From Acinetobacter soli (GTDB lineage Bacteria > Pseudomonadota > Gammaproteobacteria > Pseudomonadales > Moraxellaceae), in assembly GCF_000760595.1 (NCBI RefSeq), contig NZ_BBNM01000002.1:248001-312000 (forward strand): a stretch of DNA of 64,000 nucleotides, given 5' to 3'. This document shows positions 7,094 through 16,869 of the stretch, in pieces. The position numbers and the translations under genes are program-made. Position 1 is the stretch's first letter; each line of letters opens with the position of its first letter. A model generated the notes under the pieces. The model made no database searches and had not been told where the DNA came from. It saw only the letters and a list, made by a program, of their open reading frames with translations.

Positions 7094-8542
7094 CTACTCA
7101 GAAACATCGATACACAGGTATTTCATTTCCAAATATTCTTCAATTCCGTGCTGGGAACCTTCACGACCTAAACCGGACTGTTTTACCCCACCAAATGGTG
7201 CCACTTCATTGGAAATAGCGCCGGTATTGACCCCAACCATTCCATACTCAAGTGCTTCGCCCACGCGCCACTGACGCGCTGCGTTTTGGGTAAACACATA
7301 CGCAGCCAGACCAAACTCGGTATCGTTGGCCATTTCAATGGCTTGCGCTTCGGTTTCAAAGCGGAATAACGCAGCCAGCGGGCCAAAGGTTTCTTCTTTA
7401 GCAACACGCATGTCTTGGGTAACACCACTGAGTACCGTCGGTTCAAAGAAGGTGCCGCCCTGCGGCGCGAGTTTGCCGCCGATTTCGACCTTAGCGCCCT
7501 TTTGGGTGGCATCGTCGATATGCGACTGCACTTTGGCTACGGCACGCTCGTCGATCAGTGGCCCTTGCGTCACGCCATCTTCACGGCCATCGCCCACACG
7601 TAAGCCTGCCACAACTTGAGTCAGACGTTCGGTCAACTGGTCATAAATACCCGCTTGAACGTAAATACGGTTGGCACAGACACAGGTTTGACCGCTGTTA
7701 CGGAATTTGCTGGCCATAATGCCTGCAACCGCCTGCTCTAGGTTGGCATCGTCAAAAATGATCACCGGCGCATTACCGCCCAGCTCGAGCGAGAGTTTCT
7801 TGATGCTTGGTGCGCACTGCTGCATCAAGATACGGCCCACTGGCGTAGAACCTGTAAAGCTGAGCTTTCTGACCACATCGCTTTCACACAGGGTTTTGCC
7901 CACTTCCACTGCATCACCGCTAATGTTGAGCAATACATCTTGTGGCAAGCCTGCTTTTAAAGCCAGTACTTCGAGCGCATAGGCTGTCAGTGGTGTCAGG
8001 TCTGCCGGCTTCACCAGCATTGAGCATCCGGCAGCAATGGCCGGCGCTGCTTTACGGGTGATCATGGCCGCCGGGAAGTTCCACGGTGTGATGGCTGCCG
8101 TAACACCAATGCCCTGCTTGATCACCAGTAAACGCTGATGCGCAACGGTTGGCGGTAAAATTTCGCCATCAATGCGGCGCGCCTGCTCTGCAAACCAGCG
8201 AATAAACGAAGCAGCATAACCAATTTCACCACGCGCTTCTGCCAGTGGCTTGCCTTGCTCGGCAGTTAAAATCTGTGCCAGATCTTCCTTATGCTCAAGC
8301 ATAAGATGGTGCCACGCCCACAAGATATCGGCGCGCTGCAAGGCGGTTTGGGTTTTCCACGCCGCTTGCGCTTTTTCCGAACGTTGAATTGCGGCTTCTA
8401 CAGCGGCACGGTCACTGGTTTTTACCCAAGCCAGTGATGCACCTGTCGCGGCATCTTTGACCTCAATTGCTGTGCCTGTTGCAGGTGCAGTAAACGAGAT
8501 ATCCGGATGTGCGAGTAAATACTGTAAACTTTCTTGAATCAT
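7094..8542 (-). CDS. gabD: Succinate-semialdehyde dehydrogenase (NADP+)
   Basis: A 482-residue aldehyde dehydrogenase that oxidises succinate semialdehyde from GABA transamination to succinate, feeding the TCA cycle. Visible family motifs are ITPWNFPAAMITRK (cofactor site), the glycine motif FTGSTPVGR, catalytic Glu in LSLELGGNAPVII, and catalytic Cys in NSGQTCVCANRIY. Length equals that of E. coli GabD (482). Its ATG overlaps the gabT stop by four bases (ATGA), showing translational coupling in a gabT-gabD operon. A terminator follows. Confidence 0.95.
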   Translation of the reverse strand: MIQESLQYLLAHPDISFTAPATGTAIEVKDAATGASLAWVKTSDRAAVEAAIQRSEKAQAAWKTQTALQRADILWAWHHLMLEHKEDLAQILTAEQGKPLAEARGEIGYAASFIRWFAEQARRIDGEILPPTVAHQRLLVIKQGIGVTAAITPWNFPAAMITRKAAPAIAAGCSMLVKPADLTPLTAYALEVLALKAGLPQDVLLNISGDAVEVGKTLCESDVVRKLSFTGSTPVGRILMQQCAPSIKKLSLELGGNAPVIIFDDANLEQAVAGIMASKFRNSGQTCVCANRIYVQAGIYDQLTERLTQVVAGLRVGDGREDGVTQGPLIDERAVAKVQSHIDDATQKGAKVEIGGKLAPQGGTFFEPTVLSGVTQDMRVAKEETFGPLAALFRFETEAQAIEMANDTEFGLAAYVFTQNAARQWRVGEALEYGMVGVNTGAISNEVAPFGGVKQSGLGREGSQHGIEEYLEMKYLCIDVSE

Positions 8543-9834
8543 GCTGTTTGTCCAACTGCTGTGCTGTGGGTTTCTGCATTCAACGCTAAAACACCTTGTT
8601 TCAAGATTTCAAGACCAGAACGGAACTGTTCAGTCGGAATCGTCAATGGATACAAGAAACGGATGACGTTGGCATACTTACCACAGGTAAGTAATAACAA
8701 GCCATGCTCCATGGCATAGGTTTGTACGGCTTTGGCCTGTTCCGCTGTTTCAAATTCTGCGGCAACCATTGAGCCTAAAGCACGAATATCGATAATCGCC
8801 TGATCGGTTGCTTGCTGAAGCTGCTCAAGTACGCTCACCAGCTCTGCACCGAGTACATTGGCACGTTCGCACAGTTGCTCTTCTTCGATGGCATCAATCA
8901 CCGCGTGTGCTGCTGCAACCGCAATTGGGTTACCTGCATAGGTTCCGCCCAAACCACCCGGGTTTGGTGCATCCATCACTTCTGCACGGCCAACGACGCC
9001 TGAGATCGGGAAACCACCGCCCAAGCTCTTGGCCATGGTGATGAGATCTGCTTTGGTTTCGTAATGATCCATCGCATAAACTTTACCTGTACGGGCAAAA
9101 CCACTTTGTACTTCATCGGCAATCAGTAAAATACCGTGTTTGTCGCAAAGTGCGCGCACGCGTTTTAAGAAATCGGCCGGTACAATATTAAAGCCGCCTT
9201 CGCCCTGTACTGGCTCAAGTACAATCGCTGCAACGTCGTGCGGTGCAACGTCTTCACTGAAAATGTTGTCGATACTTTCCATTGCGGCATCGACAGTAAT
9301 ACCACGTGATGCAACTGGATAGCGCGCATGGAACACACCGCCCGGCATTAAACCGAAATCGCGTTTGTAAGGTGCTGTTTTACCGGTCATGGCCATCGTC
9401 ATGAATGAACGGCCGTGAAACGCATTACCAAAGGTAATGATGCCTTGGCGACCCGTGTATGAGCGTGCGATTTTAACTGCATTTTCAACCGCTTCTGCAC
9501 CTGTAGTGAAAAATGCGGTTTTGGCAGGGCCTGCAATCGGTGCAAGTGCATTGATACGCTCTGCAAGCGATACATAGCTTTCGTATGGTGTAACCTGATA
9601 AGCAGTATGTGTGAATTTTTCAAGCTGTGCTTGAACGGCAGCAATCACTTTCGGATGACGATGACCCGTATTTAACACCGCAATACCGCCTGCAAAATCG
9701 GTAAAGGCATTGCCTTGTGCATCCCAGATTGTGGCGTTTTCAGCCTTGTCTGCATACCACTGGCACATCACACCCACACCACGTGGAGTTGCTTGCTGTT
9801 TACGCTGATTAAGTGCAGAATGTTTAGTGTCCAT
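8539..9834 (-). CDS. gabT: 4-aminobutyrate--2-oxoglutarate aminotransferase
   Basis: A 431-residue class III PLP aminotransferase transferring the amino group of GABA to 2-oxoglutarate. Motifs include TGAEAVENAVKIARSYTGR (cofactor phosphate region), ITFGNAFHGRS, the Asp of LLIADEVQSGFARTG, and the PLP lysine in ITMAKSLGGGFPISGV. First gene of the gabT-gabD operon, divergent from a MocR/GabR-type regulator, the usual arrangement for GABA catabolism. GAGG lies about 10 bases before the ATG. Confidence 0.95.
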   Translation of the reverse strand: MDTKHSALNQRKQQATPRGVGVMCQWYADKAENATIWDAQGNAFTDFAGGIAVLNTGHRHPKVIAAVQAQLEKFTHTAYQVTPYESYVSLAERINALAPIAGPAKTAFFTTGAEAVENAVKIARSYTGRQGIITFGNAFHGRSFMTMAMTGKTAPYKRDFGLMPGGVFHARYPVASRGITVDAAMESIDNIFSEDVAPHDVAAIVLEPVQGEGGFNIVPADFLKRVRALCDKHGILLIADEVQSGFARTGKVYAMDHYETKADLITMAKSLGGGFPISGVVGRAEVMDAPNPGGLGGTYAGNPIAVAAAHAVIDAIEEEQLCERANVLGAELVSVLEQLQQATDQAIIDIRALGSMVAAEFETAEQAKAVQTYAMEHGLLLLTCGKYANVIRFLYPLTIPTEQFRSGLEILKQGVLALNAETHSTAVGQTA

Positions 9835-9950
9835 CTATCTATCCTCTAGTGTTATTCATTACAGCTTTGGTCACACATTCCCGCCATCTTTTACAGGATG
9901 CTTTACAATAGCTGTCTACCACTGTAATTTCGCGCGTCTTGCGTCGACTG

Positions 9951-9966
9951 ACGAGAGCCATTTATC
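9951..9966 (+). promoter_or_regulatory. Candidate GabR operator, copy 1
   Basis: ACGAGAGCCATTTATC lies in the divergent gabT-gabR region, 20 bases before the gabR start. A 15/16 match occurs upstream of the permease gene at 13180-13195. Sharing between the two transcription units of the same pathway suggests binding by the adjacent MocR-family regulator. Confidence 0.45.
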
Positions 9967-9985
9967 AACTCAGGGAGAGAGCCAA

Positions 9986-11485
9986 TTGCGTAGTTTGCTG
10001 GGCGATCATTTATTACAACGTTTACAACAAGATGTAGACGGAAAACTTCATCAACGTTTATTTCGCTGTTTGCAAGGCGCAATTGTTGAAGGTGTTATAC
10101 CCCCAAAAACGCGTTTGCCGGCTTCACGTGACCTCGCCAAAGAAATTCATGTTTCACGAAATACAGTGTTATCGGCCTATGAACAGCTTCAGGCTGAAGG
10201 CTATTTGGAGGCAAAAACCGGACATGGCACATGGGTGGCCGAGCAGTTACCCGAAGCCTTTTTAAACACGCCCAACGGCAAACAGCGCGTGGGGCTGCGG
10301 AATCCGCCGCGCTCGTATCAATTGTCGCAGCGCGGTAGCCAACTGATTGGTTATGCTGGTGCCTCGCCTTACCAATGGGGTGCATTTGTGCCAGGTGCGC
10401 CAGATGTGACCGAATTCCCACATCATATTTTTAGCCGTATTCAGGCGCGGTTAAGTCGCGAGCCAGATATTCATCACCTGATTTACAGTAATGCAGGCGG
10501 TTGCACCGAACTGCGTAGCGCCTTGGCCGATTATCTGCGCGTGGCGCGCTCGGTACAGTGTGATCCCGATCAGATCATTATTACCGAAGGTATTCATCAG
10601 GCGATTGATCTGGTGTCGCGTGCGCTGAGCGATATTGGCGATCCGGTCTGGATTGAAGATCCGGCCTATTGGGGCATGCGCAATACATTGCGCATCAATG
10701 GACTGAATATTCAGCCCATGCCGGTCGATGCCGATGGTATTGTTCCCAAGCAGTATCCCGAAGAGCCCCCCAAACTGATTTTTGTGACGCCGTCGCATCA
10801 GTATCCGCTGGGGTCGCATCTGAGTCTTGAGCGCCGCAAATCTTTGCTCAATTTGGCCAAGCGCTACGGTAGCTGGATTGTAGAAGACGATTACGACAGT
10901 GAATTTCGTTTTTCTGGGCAGCCTTATCCGTCTTTACAGGGCCTTGAAAGCGATGCGCCCGTAATTTATATGGGCACCTTTAGTAAAACCATTTACCCTG
11001 CCTTACGCATTGGCTATTTGGTGGTGCCAAAGCCACTGTTTTCATCTTTACGGATATTGGCTGCCGAGCTTTATCGCGGCGGGCATTTGCTTGAGCAAAA
11101 GGCATTGGCCGAGTTTATTCGTGAAGGCCACTACGAAGCACACATTCGCCGTATGCGGCTGTTGTACGGCAAACGGCGTGCTTATCTGGTCGATCTGATC
11201 AAGCGTTATTTAGGCCCAGAATTTTTGCATGAATACAACGATGATTCTGGTTTGCATTTGGTGCTTAAATTGCCCGACAATTGCGATGACGTTGCGGTTG
11301 CCTCGGCTGCACTCGAGCGGGGCATTAAGGTTCGGGCATTGTCGCAATATTATATGCATGCGCATGCCCACGCCGAACGTGGCCTACTGATGGGCTTTGC
11401 CTGTGTGAGTGAAAAAGACATGGTCATGGCCTTTGGGGTGTTGCTACAGTGTTTGCGCGAAGCCAATATTCCAACCCGCTCATAA
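9986..11485 (+). CDS. gabR: MocR/GabR-family transcriptional regulator (GntR wHTH fused to aminotransferase-like domain)
   Basis: A 499-residue regulator. Residues about 15-85 form a GntR winged helix (LPASRDLAKEIHVSRNTVLSAYEQLQAEGYL). Residues about 120-490 form a class I aminotransferase-like domain, including a PLP-lysine motif in YMGTFSKTIYPALRIGYLV and the aspartate strand WIVEDDYDSEFRF. In B. subtilis GabR, GABA and PLP bound to this domain activate gabTD. I chose the TTG at 9986, 8 bases after GGGAG; an upstream in-frame ATG at 9827 would overlap gabT and add non-family residues. Divergent from gabTD, so probably its activator and autoregulator. A PdxR-type role is the main alternative but fits the neighbours less well. 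Confidence 0.88.
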   Translation: MRSLLGDHLLQRLQQDVDGKLHQRLFRCLQGAIVEGVIPPKTRLPASRDLAKEIHVSRNTVLSAYEQLQAEGYLEAKTGHGTWVAEQLPEAFLNTPNGKQRVGLRNPPRSYQLSQRGSQLIGYAGASPYQWGAFVPGAPDVTEFPHHIFSRIQARLSREPDIHHLIYSNAGGCTELRSALADYLRVARSVQCDPDQIIITEGIHQAIDLVSRALSDIGDPVWIEDPAYWGMRNTLRINGLNIQPMPVDADGIVPKQYPEEPPKLIFVTPSHQYPLGSHLSLERRKSLLNLAKRYGSWIVEDDYDSEFRFSGQPYPSLQGLESDAPVIYMGTFSKTIYPALRIGYLVVPKPLFSSLRILAAELYRGGHLLEQKALAEFIREGHYEAHIRRMRLLYGKRRAYLVDLIKRYLGPEFLHEYNDDSGLHLVLKLPDNCDDVAVASAALERGIKVRALSQYYMHAHAHAERGLLMGFACVSEKDMVMAFGVLLQCLREANIPTRS

Positions 11486-11520
11486 CGGCAAGCCAGCAGA
11501 ATTGACAGATAAAAAAAAAA

Positions 11521-11548
11521 AGAACCTCTTCAAGAGGTTCTTTTTTTG
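11521..11548 (+). terminator. Bidirectional terminator between gabR and the permease
   Basis: AGAACCTC and GAGGTTCT form a strong stem. A-run and T-run flank it, so it can end the plus-strand gabR and the minus-strand permease transcripts. Confidence 0.9.
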
Positions 11549-11559
11549 AGCCAGATGAT

Positions 11560-12999
11560 TTAGCTGACTGAGTTTTTATTTTCTTGCAGCATGTGTTGGC
11601 GAGCTTCCTTTCCCCAGTTAAATTTGTGGGTCAGTACGCCCAGCGCCACAATCACCAGCGCCAGTCCTGTGGTGTAAATCACCTCTTTAAAATATGTTCC
11701 TTCAATCAACATGGTCACAATCGCACCAATGATGATGAAAATGACCAGATAGGTTAACCATGGAAATAACCACATTTTAAAGTCGATGGCTTTACCTTCG
11801 GCTTCGATTTTCTTACGCATGCGTAGTTGAGAAAATGCCACGGCAAGGTACACATACAATGCCACCGTGCCGGTTGCCAGCATAAGAACATCGTATACAT
11901 TCATGCTTTCACTGGCTGTGAGGTACACCGCCACGATAGAGAAAATACTTGAGAAAATGACCCCAACCCACGGACTGCTGTTGCGGTTGGTTTTTGAAAA
12001 CGCTTTTGGTGCATCGCCACGCTTAGACAATGAAAACATCATGCGTGAGCAGGTATAAAGTGCCGAGTTAAAGCAGCTACACACCGAAGTCAGTACCACA
12101 AAGTTCACAATATGACGCGCTTCTGGAATACCAAGCGCAGACAGCGTGACGCTATAGGTTCCCCATGTTGGGTCTTTTAACAATGGATTGTTGTGTGGAA
12201 TCAAGCACACAGTGATAAACATCGAGCCGACATAAAACAGGATAATCCGCCACACAATCGAATTTGAGGCTTTACGGATTTCACGTGCCGGATTTTTTGA
12301 TTCTGCGGCTGCAACGGTCACAATCTCGGCGCCCATATAGGCAAACATGACTCCAAGCAATGCAGTGACTACCGATGAAAAGCCCCCGGGCATAAAGCCT
12401 TGTGCAGTTAAGTTGGTAATGCCTGCTACAGCAGGTTCACCCCATGGCCATAAATGCATAATAGCCAAGCTTCCCACGACCAAGAACAATACAATTGCAA
12501 TAACTTTGATCAAGGCAAACCAGAATTCAAATTCACCGTAGTTTTTCACGTCTTGCAGATTGACCCAGACCAAGCCAATAATCACCATCAGCATATAGCC
12601 CCAAATGGGGATAAACGGGAACCAGCTGTTGAGAATCTTACCGGCCACATAGGCTTCCCAACCCATGAGTAAAGTCCAGAAACACCAATACAGCCAGCCA
12701 ATGGTAAAACCAGCCCAACGACCAATCGCACGATCGGCATAAGTAGAAAATGATCCGCTGTCTGGATTCATGACTGCCATTTCACCGAGCATTCGCATAA
12801 TCAGTAAAACCAGCAATCCCCCAATGGCATAAGCTAAAATCGCTGCGGGGCCCGCAGAATAAATCACACTGCCCGAGCCCACAAATAAAGCGCCGCCAAT
12901 CACGCCGGCAATTGAAATCATGGTGAGGTGACGCGACTTCAAGCCACTTTTAAGCCCTTCGGCTTGGCCTGATTCAGTCGCTGTTTTGAGCGCTGCCAT
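11560..12999 (-). CDS. gabP: Amino-acid permease, GABA permease type (APC/AAT family)
   Basis: A 479-residue inner-membrane transporter with about 12 hydrophobic segments. The AAT-family N-terminus is clear: LKSGLKSRHLTMISIAGVIG, then GSGSVIYSAGPAAIL and MRMLGEMAVMNPDSGSFSTYA. Given the neighbouring gabTD and gabR it most likely imports GABA; related permeases for other amino acids share these motifs. ATG at 12999 follows AAGGAA at good spacing; an upstream in-frame start at 13041 is less likely. It is convergent with gabR and has its own promoter region. Confidence 0.88.
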   Translation of the reverse strand: MAALKTATESGQAEGLKSGLKSRHLTMISIAGVIGGALFVGSGSVIYSAGPAAILAYAIGGLLVLLIMRMLGEMAVMNPDSGSFSTYADRAIGRWAGFTIGWLYWCFWTLLMGWEAYVAGKILNSWFPFIPIWGYMLMVIIGLVWVNLQDVKNYGEFEFWFALIKVIAIVLFLVVGSLAIMHLWPWGEPAVAGITNLTAQGFMPGGFSSVVTALLGVMFAYMGAEIVTVAAAESKNPAREIRKASNSIVWRIILFYVGSMFITVCLIPHNNPLLKDPTWGTYSVTLSALGIPEARHIVNFVVLTSVCSCFNSALYTCSRMMFSLSKRGDAPKAFSKTNRNSSPWVGVIFSSIFSIVAVYLTASESMNVYDVLMLATGTVALYVYLAVAFSQLRMRKKIEAEGKAIDFKMWLFPWLTYLVIFIIIGAIVTMLIEGTYFKEVIYTTGLALVIVALGVLTHKFNWGKEARQHMLQENKNSVS

Positions 13000-13415
13000 A
13001 ACTATTTTCCTTAATACCTCAAAAGCAGAGGCCTGCAACATCGCCTTTGCAGTGCGCCTCTCCTTTTAACCTGTTGTTGACTGGGCCGTGCCGGCTTTAA
13101 CTGCCTGTATAAGGCCCAATCGAACGTTTCCGTATGCATACTTCTAATGAATCTAATGTGTCTTTTTGGTGGCCAATAAACGAGAGCCATTTGTCTATGG
13201 TAATTGGGGGCCAATCTTGTTTTTTTGCACCAAAATAGTGCTAAAAAATGATTCGGATCAGTGCGCTCCTAAACGCGCTACGGTTAATTGAATGTTTTGA
13301 TTTATTATTTTTACTTATCGCGCTTCGATATTTTCTTTAATTTAAGTAAAAAATAGTGTGTACGATATCGCTCAGATCATCATATTTTCAAAAAATATAA
13401 AAATTTAGAGATAAA
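13000..13415. other. Long upstream region of gabP
   Basis: No gene is supported. The region holds the candidate GabR box at 13180-13195, flanked by two similar palindrome-like copies of TTGGnGGCCAA (near 13166-13176 and 13205-13215). It serves as the gabP promoter/leader; distal to the box it is AT-rich. Confidence 0.5.
13180..13195 (+). promoter_or_regulatory. Candidate GabR operator, copy 2
   Basis: ACGAGAGCCATTTGTC differs from the gabT-gabR copy (9951-9966) at one base. It lies about 180 bases upstream of the gabP ATG. Confidence 0.45.
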
Positions 13416-13441
13416 AAAACCTCACGCAAGGTGAGGTTTTT
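13416..13441 (-). terminator. Terminator after ssb
   Basis: AAAACCTCAC (13416-13425) pairs with GTGAGGTTTT (13431-13440). T-runs occur on both strands. It lies just beyond the ssb stop. Confidence 0.88.
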
Positions 13442-13453
13442 AAGTCATGTATT

Positions 13454-14029
13454 TTAGAACGGTAAGTCGTCGTCTAGATCTGCTGGAGCAGGTTGCTGTG
13501 GCGCTTTAGGTGCATAACCACCTTGATTGCCCGCAGCATTGTTGCCATAACCGCCACCTTGATTGGCACCAGCGTTGTTTTTGTTGTTATAACCACCGCC
13601 TTGGTTGTTGTAGCCGGTGTTTTGCAGCGGTGCATTGTTGTTAAAGCGTGGCTGGTTGTAGTCCTGACCACCACCCATAGGCTGCTCGCCTTGGCTACGT
13701 GTATCAAGCATTTGCATCTGGTCGCCACGAATTTCGGTGGTATAGCGCTCTTGACCGTTTTGATCTGTCCACTGGCGGGTACGTAACGAACCCTCAATGT
13801 ACACTTTTGAACCTTTACGCAGGTATTGCTGTGCAATTTCACCTAAACGGTTATTCAACACAATACGATGCCATTCGGTTTGCTCTTTACGCTCACCCGT
13901 ACTTTTATCTGTCCACGATTCGCTGGTTGCAATCGAAAATTGAGTCAATGACCCGCCATTTGGAAACGTTTTGGTTTCCGGGTCACGGCCCAAGGTCCCA
14001 ACTAAAATTACTTTATTCACACCACGCAT
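13454..14029 (-). CDS. ssb: Single-stranded DNA-binding protein
   Basis: A 191-residue SSB. Residues 1-110 are the OB-fold ([17 protein letters not shown], then [23 protein letters not shown] and [12 protein letters not shown]). A Gly/Asn/Gln-rich linker of about 70 residues follows, and the acidic tip ends DLDDDLPF, the peptide that recruits replication and repair partners. It acts as a homotetramer coating ssDNA. The downstream terminator shows it ends its transcript; the YajR-like gene upstream on the same strand may be in the same unit (gap about 50 bases). Confidence 0.97.
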   Translation of the reverse strand: MRGVNKVILVGTLGRDPETKTFPNGGSLTQFSIATSESWTDKSTGERKEQTEWHRIVLNNRLGEIAQQYLRKGSKVYIEGSLRTRQWTDQNGQERYTTEIRGDQMQMLDTRSQGEQPMGGGQDYNQPRFNNNAPLQNTGYNNQGGGYNNKNNAGANQGGGYGNNAAGNQGGYAPKAPQQPAPADLDDDLPF

Positions 14030-14080
14030 GAGCTTTAATCTTCCTATCTATTTCTGTCTTTTACTTTATAAGAGTTATGA

Positions 14081-15445
14081 TTAAATGGCTACCTCTGACC
14101 CCAACAACTGCGTTAAATGTTGTCGCGCAGCATCATCGATGACGCGTTTATCCACTTTTATATACGCTACACGCTGTTCGGTCATCACCACGACTTCTTC
14201 AATTCCGCGGATCGCCAGCAGTTTCGACGTCCACTCGGCTGTGTGAGTTACCTCAGGTAAAGGCAATACAATCGACGACAAATAGCGCGGCTGCGCCAAC
14301 CCGAAGCTCACCAGCAACCACAGTATAGCAATCGCGGCCAAGATACTCCAACCCAGTGAAGTGTTGTGCAGCATCAGCAATTGTCCACCCAGCGTACCAC
14401 CAAAAAAGGCACCCAAAAACTGGCTACTGGCATTGATGCCCATAGCAGTGGCTTTAGATTGAATCGGGGCAGATTTCGATAACCAAGACGGTAACAGCGC
14501 TTCCATCACGTTAAATGCAATAAAGAAAATACCCAAGCCTGTTAAGAGTACATACTTCGACTCATAACCAAAAATCAGAATGAGCAAACCTGCAATAATA
14601 CCGGCAATGGCGGTCAGGAAGATGCCGCGCATTTTGCGATATTTTTCTGCCACAATGATACTTGGAAAAGCAAAAAACAAACTCACCACAAGTAGCGGCA
14701 AATACACTAAGCCATGTTTGGAAAGTGGAATATCGGCAAACTCAATCAGTTGAGAAGGCACATAAATAAACATCGCGGTAAGTAACAAATGCAGTGAAAA
14801 TACCGACACATGCAAGCGGTTTAAATCGCCCATCTTGATAACTTGTTTAAGCTGAGCCAGATAACCCTGCTGATAATTTTTATGATGACGCGTGACTTTA
14901 GGCACCAACAGCAGCATCGAAATTGCCACCAGTCCCATCAGGGTGGTGACCCAGAATAGTCCGGAAATGCCCACCAGACTGGTGAGCCAAGGCCCTAGGC
15001 TAAACGCCACCACAAAAGATAAACCAATACTCATGCCCATCGCGGCCATGGCTTTGGTACGCTGCTCTTCACGTGTTACATCGGCCAGCAAGGCCATGAC
15101 GACCGCCGATACAGCCCCGGCGCCTGCAATGGCACGCCCGATGATCACGCCATAAATGGTGTCCGACATGGCCGCGACCGCGCCGCCCAAAGCAAACAGC
15201 AACAAACCCAGCACCACGAGCGGTTTACGGCTAAAGCGGTCGGCTATCAGACTAAACGGAATTTGCAAAATGGCCTGACTCAAACCATAAATACCGACTG
15301 CAAGACCAATTAAGGCGGGCGTTGCGTATTGATAGGACTGCCCTGCAATTGAAAATACAGGAATAATCATGAACAGACCCAACATACGCAAGGCAAAAAT
15401 ACTGCTTAATGCAAAGGTTGAGCGACGCTCCAACGCATTCATCAT
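14081..15445 (-). CDS. yajR: MFS transporter, YajR type with C-terminal YAM domain
   Basis: A 454-residue inner-membrane protein of 12 hydrophobic segments, the same length as E. coli YajR. Motif A appears as SLIADRFSRKPLVVLGLLLF in the loop between segments 2 and 3, and motif C-like glycines follow. After about residue 395 a soluble ferredoxin-like domain (TAEWTSKLLAIRGIEEVVV ... AYIKVDKRVID) matches the YAM domain of YajR. The family exports unknown drugs or metabolites by proton antiport. It sits directly upstream of ssb. Confidence 0.85.
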   Translation of the reverse strand: MMNALERRSTFALSSIFALRMLGLFMIIPVFSIAGQSYQYATPALIGLAVGIYGLSQAILQIPFSLIADRFSRKPLVVLGLLLFALGGAVAAMSDTIYGVIIGRAIAGAGAVSAVVMALLADVTREEQRTKAMAAMGMSIGLSFVVAFSLGPWLTSLVGISGLFWVTTLMGLVAISMLLLVPKVTRHHKNYQQGYLAQLKQVIKMGDLNRLHVSVFSLHLLLTAMFIYVPSQLIEFADIPLSKHGLVYLPLLVVSLFFAFPSIIVAEKYRKMRGIFLTAIAGIIAGLLILIFGYESKYVLLTGLGIFFIAFNVMEALLPSWLSKSAPIQSKATAMGINASSQFLGAFFGGTLGGQLLMLHNTSLGWSILAAIAILWLLVSFGLAQPRYLSSIVLPLPEVTHTAEWTSKLLAIRGIEEVVVMTEQRVAYIKVDKRVIDDAARQHLTQLLGSEVAI

Positions 15446-15531
15446 ATCGACACGCTTATCTAAACTTAATCAAATTATAGAGGATTCAAGATTAAACTTC
15501 GCCTAAATTGACGAAATTCTGATACCTGATA

Positions 15532-15557
15532 AAAAAGGGTGCCGAAGCACCCTTTTT
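15532..15557 (-). terminator. Terminator between the DUF475 gene and yajR
   Basis: AAAAAGGGTGC pairs with GCACCCTTTTT around CGAA, a stable tetraloop. It follows the stop of the minus-strand DUF475 gene at 15586. Confidence 0.88.
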
Positions 15558-15585
15558 AGACTACGCAAGCTAACTGAAAGCCAGC

Positions 15586-16668
15586 TTAATCGGTTTGCGC
15601 GTGATGCTTGCTGTATCGAATCGAAGCCAAGACAGCCCACACAATAAACGCAACCCCAATCAACCCTGTGACCACCTCAGGTACGTGTACACCAGTCCCA
15701 CTTGCCAGCATGATAAAAGCCAAGGCACCAATGGCATAATGCGCACCGTGCTCGAGGTAAATGTATGCATCGAGAGTGCCCTTTTCGACCAGATAAACGG
15801 TCATCGAGCGCACAAAAATGGCACCAATGGCCAGACCGAGCATAATAATCACCACATCGCTGGTAATGGCAAAAGCACCAATCACACCGTCGAAACTGAA
15901 CGATGCATCGAGCACTTCAAGATATAAGAAACCACCAAAACCCGCTTTAATCACACCCTTAGATGCCCCAGAAGCATCATGCGATACTGCATTGCCATTT
16001 TCATCAATTTCAGGCTCGCCGCCGAGTAAGTGACTCAACACCTGAACACCGATATAGACCACCAGCCCCCAGATACCCGCCATCGTCACCACAAGGCGTT
16101 TGTCGTCGGCCACATAGGTTGCCATGATCAGCAGCGCAACCAAGGCAATAAAGACCGACATTGCTGGCACATTGGCCAGATTGGCCAGCTTGGCTTCAAT
16201 CCATTTAAACCAGTGAGTGTCTTTGCCGTCGTCGAAAAAGAAGTTTAAAAACACCATGAGCAGGAACGTTCCACCAAATGCTGCAATTTCAGCATGATGT
16301 TCCATCAGGCGTGCAGAATAGGTTTTTGGATCATTCAGTGCCATTTGGGCCACTTCAATCATGCCCATGTCGGCGGTGACCGCCACGATGGCCACCGGAA
16401 AAATCAAACGCATGCCAAATACGGCAATTAAGATGCCGACAGTGAGAAAAAGCATTTTCCAAAAATGATCCCAACCACGCAAAACAGACGCATTGACGAC
16501 TGCATTATCAAACGACAGCGACACTTCCATCACCGCCAGAATAGCGGTAATGGTGAGTGCTTTAAACATGGTCGAAATGCCTGCTTCCGGACCATGGGTA
16601 TAGCCCCAATACGCCGATAACGCCAGACAGATGACGGTAAAGAAAATGGAAAAACGAAAATGCTTCAT
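15586..16668 (-). CDS. DUF475 integral membrane protein (TerC-like superfamily)
   Basis: A 360-residue membrane protein with about nine hydrophobic segments. The acidic motif MEVSLSFDNAVVNASVL in the second segment, repeated as EVLDASFSFDGVIGAFAI in the C-terminal half, is the TerC/DUF475 pattern, where paired Asp residues in membrane helices are thought to handle a metal ion. TerC relatives work in tellurite resistance and Mn2+ export during protein secretion. No tellurite genes are nearby, so the substrate is unassigned. It is monocistronic, with its own terminator. Confidence 0.85.
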   Translation of the reverse strand: MKHFRFSIFFTVICLALSAYWGYTHGPEAGISTMFKALTITAILAVMEVSLSFDNAVVNASVLRGWDHFWKMLFLTVGILIAVFGMRLIFPVAIVAVTADMGMIEVAQMALNDPKTYSARLMEHHAEIAAFGGTFLLMVFLNFFFDDGKDTHWFKWIEAKLANLANVPAMSVFIALVALLIMATYVADDKRLVVTMAGIWGLVVYIGVQVLSHLLGGEPEIDENGNAVSHDASGASKGVIKAGFGGFLYLEVLDASFSFDGVIGAFAITSDVVIIMLGLAIGAIFVRSMTVYLVEKGTLDAYIYLEHGAHYAIGALAFIMLASGTGVHVPEVVTGLIGVAFIVWAVLASIRYSKHHAQTD

Positions 16669-16869
16669 GAATGCCCTAAATCAAAATAAGATCAAGTATT
16701 AGAATTTCGGGATGTATTATGCGCGTTTTTTAGCTGAAAGCAGATGACATTTATCACTTTTACGCAAAATATTAAGTCTAAATTAATAAAGTGGTTTACA
16801 ACGCTCACGCCGATCGATTTTTGTTATAGTTCTTGGCACGCAAAAAATCGGATTTAGAGCAGACGACTT

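Noticed and set aside
13011..13214. 67-codon minus-strand frame upstream of gabP
   Set aside because: It lies in the gabP leader over the candidate operator, is rich in Arg/Pro and lacks family features.
16669..16869. Possible TPP riboswitch ahead of tenA
   Set aside because: The conserved CUGAGA and ACCUGAUC-like blocks are absent.
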